Source: Aquanectria penicillioides (lineage: Eukaryota > Ascomycota > Sordariomycetes > Hypocreales > Nectriaceae). Taken from it: DNA of 64,000 bases. The stretch covers positions 6,324,001-6,388,000 of the forward strand of contig PYIU01000003.1 in NCBI GenBank assembly GCA_003415625.1, read 5' to 3'. A program made the translations under genes and the position numbers. The notes under the pieces are model-generated. The model did not search any database. It was not told the DNA's origin and saw only the letters and a list, made by a program, of their open reading frames with translations. This document shows positions 22,726 to 31,565 of the stretch, in pieces (within the stretch, counting starts at the first letter, position 1; every line of letters starts with the position of its first letter).

Positions 22726-25245
22726 CTATTTTACAATGACCAATTCGTCGTCGTCATCCTCGAGCGTGACCTGCCGCTCCGCAAGATCATTCCCCAGGCT
22801 CTCCCGCCCTGCCTCTCGGATGCCCTTCTCCGTCACAAACCGCGTCTTCTTCCGAACCGGCGGCAGCTCCTCCTTGCGTAGTTTCTCCCCTTCCTTCATC
22901 TTTGCCAGCTTTTCCTTTAGGCTACTGCCCCAGCCCAGCGCAGATCGCCCGCTGCTCGCCACAGACCCGGCCTGGGAGCTCTCTGGGCGCTTGCGCTTGA
23001 TAGGGCTCAGGTGGATATCAGAGGGCTTCGTGAAGAGCCCAAGAGACTTTGCATCTCTTTTTTGCGGCTCATCGGTCAATGTCTGGGGACTTGAAGCCCG
23101 AGATGATGACATGCCGGAGCTTAGTCCATTGGTCCCTCGGGATCCAGTGAATTGCATGTACTCCCTGCCCGCCGCGTTGCCAATCTTCCCCAGCTTCTTC
23201 ATCATTTCACGCTCCTTCTCTTTAGCCTCCAAGTCCCTCTTCAAAAATTCGGCTCTATCCTTTCGGTCCGAGGGCATTCGGTCCTTTCCATCGATCAAGT
23301 CCGCAGTGCTCATGGTGCGCGACACGAACCAATGGGTCTTTGTCTCCCAGTCATAGGATCCCCTCTCGTTATTTTCTTCCTTCTTACTCTCATCCATCTT
23401 CTTGCGCCAGCTGTGGCCTTCCCGCTGTCCATTTCGCTTCTTGCCGCCACCAAAGCCAAAACTGTTGACCTCCATTCGGCTCGCTCGTTGTTTGTTAAGT
23501 GCCTGATTAGAATGGAATTCGCAAAAGTGTGTCCGCTTCCGATTGACCCAGGCACTGCATATTTGCCCATCTTTTTTCATCGACTCGCAACGGCCTAAAT
23601 CACGGGCCCTACCAATTTCGACAATGGTGTCTGCGTCGGAGTTGATGACAAGGCTGAACTTCCCAGTGTCTTGTCTGCCAGGCGGAGGCGGCATAACATT
23701 TGGGTTGAGGATTGCTATCACATTTCCCTCCGTCAGCTTCCAGAACCGGTCAAACCCAGTGTTGAATAAAAACAAGTCTAGCTCGTATTCTAAATCAACC
23801 AAAGTCATAACCATGTATTTGCCACGATCCTCTCCGCCGTTTTTGACAGGCTTGTGGGAGCGAGGGTCCGATTTCTTCGCAAGGATCGCGAAGATGACGA
23901 TGTCTTGCTCGATGTCTGGGAGGGCATAGTCGGGGGATTTCACTTCTTTGAGAAGGTCCTTGATGCTGAAAACTTTCTTGCCAGAAACGTGTCTAGCCAG
24001 AACATTGTGAGGGAGTACGCGCTTAGATAGGTGAAAACTGGAGTATGGTTCGAATGCAGACGATTGCTCCTCATTGCCATCCCCGGATACCGGTGTGTGG
24101 GTATTCCCAGCAGTAGACTTTGCAGTTGAACTCGACGTCGTGCTACTGTTGTCTGATATTGTACGAACGCTAGGCACGGTATTGCTTCGTTGTAGGCCAC
24201 CCGGTACTGATTTGGTTTTTGACAAGACTTCTTCTCTGGAGAAGACAGGCGGCCTGAGAGGCTCGTCGGGGATCTCAACAGCTGTCTTTTTGTACCTTTC
24301 CATCTCTTCCTGGTCAATCTCAAAAGCATTTGACCTCATTTTCTGAACTTTCTCGTGTCTCTCTGCCCGTGTGACTTCTTCGTTCCTTGCAAAGGCGAGT
24401 CGCTCGTTGAAACTTAGAGGGCGGGATCGCTCCGGAGGAGACATCACGCCTGTAGTAGTTCTCGACCTTCTCAGGTATCCCCCGGTGGGCGCCAAGTCGC
24501 TACCAATCTGTGAATCTCTATAGCTGGGGGCTCGCTTTAAAGATATGTCTTTTGCTCTCAGTCCCTTGTCGATTCCTAGGAGTACCCTACTCGGAGAAGT
24601 CTGTACCTGCGGCGCTTGAGCCTTACGGACCGGGGATGCCGGCACCTCAACATGGCTGTGCGAAGTTGGGGCTCTCTGGGGGCTAGTTTCTGTAGGAGCG
24701 ATGGGTCTTGCTGCATGGCTTCGGCCTTCGCCAGAGATAGCAAGCTCGGATGTAGTCGCATCCAAGTTATCGACCCCATCCTCTGATGGTTTTTTCGATT
24801 TGGCGTTTTGCAGCTTCTTCAGTTTCAAGCGAGCTTGAATCTCCTGTAGTTTCAACTGCAGCGTCTCCTCGTCTTCATCGTCATCTTCATCATCCCCTTC
24901 CATCGCCCGGAGGAGGTTGACTGATGGCAAGGCGCGGGCCCTCCCCTGCGGGGACGGGGAAGGAGAGGTTTGATCCAGCATTCTTCGATATCGTTCGCGG
25001 CCCTTTGGGGTGCTAACCAGAGCTTCGTGAGGAGAGCGAGGAGGCCATTGCGGTTCTGCGGGTGGGGGTGCTAAAGGAACGAGGGTTGGTTAGGTTGATT
25101 TTCACTGCGTTGAATGAGGCCAGAGCCAGGGAGGCGGAGGAAGGGAGAGACAGTTGGATGCCAAGGTTGTCAAGGGCGTCAAGGGCGTCAAGGGCGTCAA
25201 GGGCGTCAAGGGCAGCAGAATGTTTTTAGACTCACCTGTAGGCAT
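22726..25245 (-). CDS. mcm10: Mcm10, DNA replication initiation factor
   Basis: Two exons, a tiny first exon 25245-25236 (M-P-T-) and 25070-22726, together 784 aa. Donor GTGAGT, branch CCTAACC and acceptor TTTAG support this. The first exon is needed because the sequence upstream of the next in-frame ATG (WPPRSPHEALVSTPKGRERYRR) is clearly coding. An acidic stretch and coiled coil (LQLKLQEIQARLKLKKLQ) occupy about residues 55-90. The OB-fold lies at about 378-465 (VKSPDYALPDIEQDIVIFAIL onward). The Mcm10 zinc motif is at about 495-520, with CESMKKDGQIC and WVNRKRTHFCEFH providing the Cys/His ligands. It is followed by SFGFGG and a Lys-rich tail. Mcm10 binds Mcm2-7 and DNA polymerase alpha-primase and activates the CMG helicase in the nucleus. 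It is divergent from the RNase H2 B gene, with an 853-bp shared promoter. Intron 1 contains a 9-bp tandem repeat. Confidence 0.93.
25169..25213. repeat. Five tandem copies of a 9-bp unit, GTCAAGGGC
   Basis: Five perfect consecutive units inside intron 1 of mcm10, just after the splice donor. They are head-to-tail without spacers, so this is a minisatellite and not a CRISPR-like array. Confidence 0.95.
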
Positions 25246-26098
25246 GGCGGTGGTGATGGGACCTGGATCGGGATCGGAATCGGGGGCGGGTGATGTAAAA
25301 CTAGATCCAGGCCCAGGCGGTATGGAGCAGCTCAGAAGAGTCGGACAGCTCTCTTGTGTCGCATTCGCAAAGCTGTAGGATCAGGCCCAAGACCGACGAG
25401 AGTGTGACCCAGATAGAGCGACAGCCATCCAGGCGGGAAGCGACAGGCGTGTGGTGATGGAAGAGAGGAGGAAGCAGAAAAAAAAGAAGAGAAAAGGATG
25501 ATTGGTGTCATGCGGAGAAATGTTTTGAGGCGTCCCAAACTTTGGATCGTGGTCCCAGCTCTTGCGTCGAGGTTGGGTTCCTCTGGCTGGATCCCTCGAC
25601 TGGGTCCCTTTGGCTGGGTCTCTTGGCTGGGGCCGGGTTTTCACTCTGTTGCCCAGTCCGAGCCCCGGTTCGAACCTTGTTCTGGGGCTGGAGCCAGGTC
25701 TGATCAGTTCTGTGGCGCACAACGGCGCAAAGCGGCGCACGGCGGGCCAAAGGTGGACGGCACCAAAAGAACTGCCACCGCCACTGACGCGCCTGTCAGT
25801 GCGCTCGCTCTCTTTACGCGTCTGGACGTGTCTGCAGGCTTTATTTTCGGCACCCTAACTGTGCGCCCTCTGAGCCCGCAACACCGTCACGAGCGTCGCA
25901 GTTAACCACACGGTGATCAGTATAACTGATCTGATCATCATAACACTCCTTTAATACCTAATACCTTCCAGGCACGCATCGATTGGCTTCAATCTTTCGC
26001 ACAGACATACACACACTCTCTCTCTATCTCTCTCCCCCTCTCTCCCCTTCGTTTCCTTCCTTCCCCTTGTTCATCCCCAGATCTTGTCATCTCCCATC
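25246..26098. promoter_or_regulatory. Shared mcm10 / RNase H2B bidirectional promoter
   Basis: The 853 bp between two divergent start codons. It contains one MluI cell-cycle box, ACGCGT, at 25816-25821 and a related ACGCGC at 25788-25793, and ends in a CT-rich leader before the RNase H2B start. A single MCB is expected by chance about every 4 kb, so this alone is weak, but both genes are typical S-phase genes. Confidence 0.5.
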
Positions 26099-27430
26099 AT
26101 GGCGAGGACTAGGTCTACTAAACCTGCTCCCGCAGACTCAAAGGCATCGGCAGAGAGCAAATCCTCATCTTCGAAATACACGCTGCCCCCTTCATCAGAA
26201 AACCCTTCAATGGTCTTCATCCTCCCATCAAAAGCCACGTCCGACGCTCGAATCGTGACCCTCCCGAACCCCAGACACTCGCGGCCGGCTCGATATCTCG
26301 TGTGTCCAGAGACAGGAATCTACGAGTTCACAAAAGTCGCTGCACGAAAAACAACGCCAAGAAGTTGGTTGATCGAAACCATCACAGCTTCTACCACACC
26401 GGACACGGAGACGAGTAACAATGCCACCCAGACCAAGGCTGATCTCTCTGCTGGCCAGGACCTTTTCTTAGCGACCCCGATTGATCCTTTCTTCCTTTCA
26501 CTTTCCGCTCTCGCCGGTGTCAAGTCGTCCAAGGGCTCAGATGAACAAAAGCGAATGTTCCTCACCAGCGACGATCACTTTGAAAAGCTCCCCGAGGAGG
26601 AGTCACATCTCTCTGAAATCATGCGCTGGCCCAAAACACGTGAGTTGATCGAACGGCGAATGGGCGCAATCTGTGATACAGTTGAAGCAGGCGACGAGAC
26701 GATGTTCCGGCTCAACGAGAGGAAGGTGGTATCTGTCATCCTTGACAAGGCCAGGAAAATGAGCAGTGGTGGGCTTCCTCCCAGCATGGATGATAAGTTC
26801 GTCAAGAAAGCCCTGGAGGCGCCGATTCTCGTTCAAAAACGAGAGATGAAGGGCGGGGAGGTTGTTCCAGCATCAACATATGTCGATTCTAAGGTGTCGA
26901 CGCCGCAAACAGAGTCCGCCGAGTCCCAATCGACAGTGGCGTCAACTGAGACGGCAGCAGCATCACAATCGCAGCCCTCAACAGCTGCGACATCATTTTC
27001 GGAGGAGCCCACCGCCACTGATAACGTCGTAAGTGCGATGGAGGCATCGCCTGAGGTCATCAGTCTTCAGAGACTACGGGTCGCCTTCAATTTCATTTGC
27101 TCCAATTATGTTGTGCCTGCCCTGGCAGACAAGCTTCATGAGTTGCTCGCCGAGCCAGAGGCAAGCTCAGTTAACTTCGCTCCCTTAGATGAGTACCTCG
27201 CCAAATTGTCGAAACTGCGGGCAGAAACCCTAGCTGCCCGGTCAATGGGTGATTACACGCGCAAGCATGGTCGCGATGAAGAGGACGACGAGGCTCGTGC
27301 TGAAAAGAAGAGGAAATTGGAGGAGGAGAAAAAGAAGAAGGCCACGGAGAGCCGAGGAGTCCGGGAGTTAAAGAAGGTCAACACCAAGGGCATGAAGAAG
27401 ATGAGCGATTTCTTCAAAAAGAAGGTTTAG
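26099..27430 (+). CDS. Ribonuclease H2 subunit B (Ydr279/Rnh202 family)
   Basis: Intronless, 443 aa, starting at the ATG in CATCATGG. The N-terminal triple-barrel region includes NPSMVFILPS (near residue 38) and RYLVCPETGIYEF. The family signature DLFLATPIDPFFLSLSAL lies near residue 120, followed by the helical wHTH-like part and a Ser/Thr-rich low-complexity linker. The C-terminus is Lys/Glu-rich and ends with GMKKMSDFFKKKV, which resembles a PCNA-interacting (PIP) box (hydrophobic residue, two spacers, then FF). RNase H2 removes ribonucleotides from DNA and degrades RNA-DNA hybrids; subunit B is structural and, in animals, tethers the enzyme to PCNA. It shares a promoter with mcm10. Its 3' end is 115 bp from the convergent duo1 gene. 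Confidence 0.9.
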   Translation: MARTRSTKPAPADSKASAESKSSSSKYTLPPSSENPSMVFILPSKATSDARIVTLPNPRHSRPARYLVCPETGIYEFTKVAARKTTPRSWLIETITASTTPDTETSNNATQTKADLSAGQDLFLATPIDPFFLSLSALAGVKSSKGSDEQKRMFLTSDDHFEKLPEEESHLSEIMRWPKTRELIERRMGAICDTVEAGDETMFRLNERKVVSVILDKARKMSSGGLPPSMDDKFVKKALEAPILVQKREMKGGEVVPASTYVDSKVSTPQTESAESQSTVASTETAAASQSQPSTAATSFSEEPTATDNVVSAMEASPEVISLQRLRVAFNFICSNYVVPALADKLHELLAEPEASSVNFAPLDEYLAKLSKLRAETLAARSMGDYTRKHGRDEEDDEARAEKKRKLEEEKKKKATESRGVRELKKVNTKGMKKMSDFFKKKV

Positions 27431-27545
27431 CCGTGTATAGATGTCTTTTGTATTTTTTTGGGGGTGGGCATCTGGGTCATGGGGCGACGTAACAAAAAGA
27501 GGAGGTGCACTCAGACGGCACTCTGGTTGCTGGCTCCTAGGTTCA

Positions 27546-28307
27546 TCAAGTACCTCGAGGCCGCGTTCTGCCTGCACCAAATCCTCTCCCAATTTTGGAT
27601 GTTCCACGACTCGTCTGGTTCGAGGCGCTGCTTTGTGACAGGTAGCTAGAGCTTGTGCTAGTGCTGCCACGGGTCGCAACACGTCCTCGCGTCCGTGTGC
27701 CTCTAGCACCAATTCCCCGAGAACCTCGAGCCGGGGCTGTGGTTGCCAATTTTCGCTTTTCCTCCTCTTCCTCCCGGCGGCGACGGAGCTCTTCTCGCCT
27801 CTGTTCTTCCTCGGCCGCTTTTCTCTCGGCAGCCAGCTGCCTCTGGATCGCCTCGGCTTCTTGCTCGGCGAGGTCCTCGGTTGCGCCCTTCCAACTAGGA
27901 TCTAAAATTAATCGTTGATTGTGTTCGGTCTGAGATAATATCCGGGTCCAGCTATTCAGGAGTATGGAAGCATTGTTTACAGTTTTGGACACAGTCTGGA
28001 AGGGCGGTCAGTAGGGGTCACGAGAAACACAGGGGCCACCAGTTGGCGCATACATCCATGTTACCCCCGGCTCGCTCCAGGGTTCCTATAACACCCTCGA
28101 TAGCCTCATTGATCTTGCGAACACCTTCAAGTTCCTTGCGCAAAGCAGCCTCATGGTCGATAGGTTCGGTAGGGCGGTCCTGGCCTGAGGGCGTTTTGGG
28201 GTCCTAGGGGTCCTTGGGGTTCGTGGTTGAGAAGTTGGTGGGGCATTGTCTTGATCAGGCGAGGCCCAGATGTCAGACTCAGTCAGCTCAGTGATGTCGT
28301 CGGCCAT
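27546..28307 (-). CDS. duo1: DASH complex subunit Duo1, frame broken by one base
   Basis: Two exons, 28307-28054 and 27995-27546; the intron has donor GTATGC, branch CTACTGAC and acceptor TTCCAG. The start is MADDITELTESDIWASPDQD. The conserved Duo1 core reads EAALRKELEGVRKINEAIEG, then ERAGGNMD at the splice, then TVSKTVNNASILLNSWTRIL. A Glu/Arg coiled coil (about REELRRRREEEEEKRK) and a Gly/Arg/Ser-rich tail follow. Duo1 is part of the ten-subunit DASH/Dam1 ring that couples kinetochores to spindle microtubules. The total of 704 nt is one short of a multiple of three. The N-terminal RTPRTPRTPK repeat and the core are in different frames, and one extra base in the CCCC/AAAA run at 28194-28201 restores a 234-aa protein. 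The core frame is intact, so an assembly error is more likely than a dead gene. Confidence 0.85.
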
Positions 28308-29419
28308 GGCGAGGGTCGGCAGTGGAGGGGCAAGTGAACGGGTGGATAGGCGGGAAGGAAACGGAGGGCCTGGCCAGCAGTGGCCTCGTGTTGGACAGTA
28401 TGTAGAGACGGGCAGATAGGTGCGTCAAATCAACAAAGGGCGAGCGTATCAGCTGAGACTGAGCACACAGGCCGAGATGGCAATGTTTTGATGAGGGGTC
28501 GATGAGTGACGACAAGTGACGTTATGCACAGCACGTACGGACTAGTGTGTGTTGATAAGATACCGTAGGTAGGCAGGTTGCCCTGCAAATGCGGCCGAGG
28601 ATAGGCGGCCATGCGCTGTGCGTGCTGCGCTGTGCTCGGGCTGTTTTGTGTGGGCGTTGTGTTCTGTTTATGCTGTGCTCTTGCCGTGCTCCGGCTTTTG
28701 CGATGCTCTGCAGTCGAGTGGATTGATCGATCAGTGAAGGAGGGGCAAACCCAGGCAGGTTACTGGATGTCACTGAGCGCCTACCCCACTGGGTGCGCTG
28801 TAAGGGGGTACGTACCCCTTCGTGAAATAATAGAACACGCATGTCTGATTGGACGCGGCGTGTCGCGAAACGGACGCGTTTTGGCGGGGCCTGGACGCGT
28901 TGTGTTGAAGGGGTTTATAGTGGGTCCCAGCCCGAAATTTGGCCATAACAGGGGAGAAAGCAGGTGGCTGGTGGTGCTCCAGGGTAAGGCATGATTCAGG
29001 TACTTTGAGCATTCCACCACCCGCCCCAGCCACCAGCCTCCTCCGCTTTCTCTTGTGTTCGAGTCTAACCATCCGACCCTGTCAATCATCATCTCTACTT
29101 CTCCCATCACCAAAATATCATCACCAAGAATCAATCGTCGCAATTCACCTATCGCCGCCCACTTGCGTCGCCTCCGTTGCCGACTCTCCTCGTTGCGCAG
29201 TGCCCTTACAGCCCGACGACGACTTTTCTCCCGCGGTTTTACGATCCGCCGACCCGAACCACCGCTGCGCCCATCTCTTCCGATCTGTATTGTTTGGCAC
29301 AACCAGTGCGTCGACTTCTCGAGCCACGACGCCGCACCACATCGAGAACAGCCGTCCCGCGTCAGAGCATAGGGTCATCGATCAAACGAAGCAGCGCGCC
29401 GCTGCTACCTACCGTCAAA
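28308..29419. promoter_or_regulatory. Bidirectional promoter of duo1 and the unknown nuclear-protein gene, with clustered cell-cycle boxes
   Basis: Within 28864-28900 lie an SCB-type CGCGAAA (28864-28870), an MCB ACGCGT (28874-28879), an E2F-like TTTTGGCGGG (28879-28888) and a second MCB (28895-28900). In yeasts these are targets of the SBF/MBF G1/S factors. The cluster sits about 520-560 bp from each flanking start codon. The remainder is leader-like C/T-rich sequence toward 29419 and unremarkable sequence toward duo1. Confidence 0.65.
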
Positions 29420-30767
29420 ATGGCCGCCGCCTTTGATGGCTCAATTACACCTCCGCCGCCTTCTGGCATCCGCACTCCTCCAACCCCCCGTCTCGGCTAC
29501 CACGACAACTGGGAGCCTTTCACCCCTCGCAAGTCTGCACGACTCTCTTCTCAGCGCGCACGCACCCCTTCTCCCAATTCTGCGCATCGCCAGCAGCCTC
29601 GGTCGCCACGCTCCGTGAAGAAGTCCAGTAAGCAGTCCAACTCATCGGCCATCTCCCCGATGCTTTCACCCCAAAAGAAGCGCCAGCCCGCGCTTGACTC
29701 TGTCCGACGAGCCTCTGGTTCCCTCTCGGCCGAGGGATCTCACGCTGCTGCTGCTCTGGGGATCAAGGATGCCCCAACTCAGCGCCCCCCCAACCAAACG
29801 GTTACCCGCGCTGCTGGGATGCTTCCTACCCCATCAAAGACACCTCAGAAACCACCGAATGAGAAGACGGCCGCCAACATCCGGTCGATCGCCCGCAACC
29901 TTTTTTCCTCAGATGCTGAGGTCATGCCTAGCCCCAAAAGGAGACGTGCCAAGAAGTACACTGGAATCTCGATGGAGAGCTTCACTGCTGAGGAAATTGA
30001 GGAACCCATCGAAATCTTCACCGATTCTCAAGACAGAGTTCCCTCCAAGGATGAGAGCGAGTCGAACCCATTTTATGGAGACGTGGCTGCCCCTCCCGAG
30101 CCGACTAAGCGCCGAAGCAAGCGCCGACAGGTCAACATTCCTGGTGAGGGTGCCCTGTCTGTTGACGAGGCATCTCGCCGAGAGGACGGAATGATTTATG
30201 TATTGTAAGTTTCACCTCACTCCAGGCTCATATTTCATGCATGCTAACCATAATCTCAGCCGTGGCAAGAAATTCTTCCGCAAGTTCTCTGATAATGACG
30301 ATGAGTTTGAGGAGCTAGATGACGAGGCTGACGAGGAGGCCCGCCTCGCTCGACCTCTCACTCGCTCCTCCATCAAGCCTCGCCTTCTCTTCCAAACCGA
30401 GAAGACACAGGCCATGCTTGATGAGGAGGAGGCCGCAACCGATGTTGAAGATGAACTCGAAGACGAACCAATTGCAGAGGAGCCAGAGGTTGCCGAGGTT
30501 CCCGAACCCAAGACTCCTGCCAAGACCCGCCACCAACGTGCAAGCACTCCAGAGGCACCCAAGTACGCCCCTGTATCGCCGCCAGATACCCGACGAACAA
30601 CGCGGTCTACCAATAAGTTGGCAGAACAGCCGACTCCGGTCAAGGCTAGAAGCCGACGGAGCCCGTTCGATTCATGGCCACGAACAAAGGAGCACAAGGC
30701 AGCCTCGGCACCCAAGCGCCATGGTGAGAGCCTTAGCCCAGCGCATGCCAAGCGCACTCGCACCTGA
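29420..30767 (+). CDS. Conserved-looking nuclear protein of unknown function, rich in Ser/Thr-Pro sites
   Basis: Two exons, 29420-30204 and 30260-30767, give 430 aa. The intron has donor GTAAGT, branch GCTAACC and acceptor CTCAG. The start context CAAAATGG is strong. The protein is mostly disordered and basic. It has many minimal CDK sites (TPPTPR, TPRKSARLS, ARTPSPNS, SPRSVKK, SPMLSPQKK, LPTPSKTPQK, MPSPKRRRAKK, RASTPEAPK, RRSPFDSW), a bipartite-like NLS at PKRRRAKK, and a mid-region YTGISMESFTAEEIEEPIE followed by FTDSQDRVPS. The exon junction encodes a compact aromatic/basic motif, MIYVFRGKKFFRKF. After it come an acidic stretch (DNDDEFEELDDEADEE) and a Lys/Arg-rich end. I recognise no named domain. 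Cell-cycle boxes in its promoter and the duo1/mcm10/RNase H2 neighbours suggest, by inference only, a cell-cycle or chromatin role. Confidence 0.8.
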
Positions 30768-31565
30768 GCAATTTGATTTTCGTTTTGTTTGAATATCTTG
30801 ACCAAGTGGCTCTCCTATTGTTTTCTTAATAGTCTCGGTTGCATCATGACATCAGGAAGTGGCTCAACATGGCAGACTGGACTGCCTCAGAGCCTCACCA
30901 GCCGACTTTGATATTCATTTCTACATGTCGATTTGTTATTCTCTCATTCAGGGAATGAAAACTGAAGGAAGGTTTTGATCTTACGGCGTTGAATGGAAAT
31001 TGTAAAGGCCTGCGTGGCAAGCAAACTTTCGGGAGGAACTTTCGGGAGGAATGGAACAAGGCAAAGCAGGATGAATGGACGGACACGGGAAAGGAATGGA
31101 ACGTACTGGGTATGAATTGGGCGAATGGACAAGTCGATGGATGCCTCACCGGATGACAAGTCTGCTGGTAGATCGAGTTTTATGAGTATTTTCTTGTGTT
31201 TAGTTAGCCTGAATCAAGGATGTTGCGTATCCATCTAGCTCAAGTGCTCAAGGCATTCACTCGTGAGCCAAATCCTGTGTCGAGCTTGCGTGCTTAGCGG
31301 GGTCCAGTCGGACGCCGGTTCTCGCTGCCCCACGTCTGCCCCTCACCTCCACGTCTTGGGTTTGACGCTCCGAACCGACAGCGCCGGAGTTTTAACGCTG
31401 ACAGCCCAACGAACGCTGCATCATCCTCTACGGGGTCACCTCTCTCCCATTCAAGTCTCCCAGGGCTCCTGTTGTAGTCTTCATCTACGAGGCCCGGAAT
31501 CTCTGCCTATCAAATTCTCAATCGCTCACATTCCCCTCCTTACCCTACATCCAGGCATATCCAAA
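30768..31565. other. Spacer before the SurE-TTL gene
   Basis: 3' flank of the nuclear-protein gene and promoter/leader of the downstream gene. It has a short direct duplication, CTTTCGGGAGGAA, near 31026-31050. The leader after 31440 is C/T-rich. The frame of the next gene stays open upstream to 31263, but without homology-like sequence. Confidence 0.5.

Noticed and set aside
25169..25213. CRISPR-like tandem array
   Set aside because: The units are only 9 bp, directly adjacent with no spacers, and the host is a eukaryote.
25660..25700. GGTTCGAACC motif resembling a tRNA T-loop
   Set aside because: No acceptor stem, D-arm or anticodon arm can be fitted around it.
30212..30805. 197-codon antisense frame opposite exon 2 of the unknown nuclear protein
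   Set aside because: It is a Ser-run-rich shadow of the acidic/GAG-rich coding strand, with no domain.
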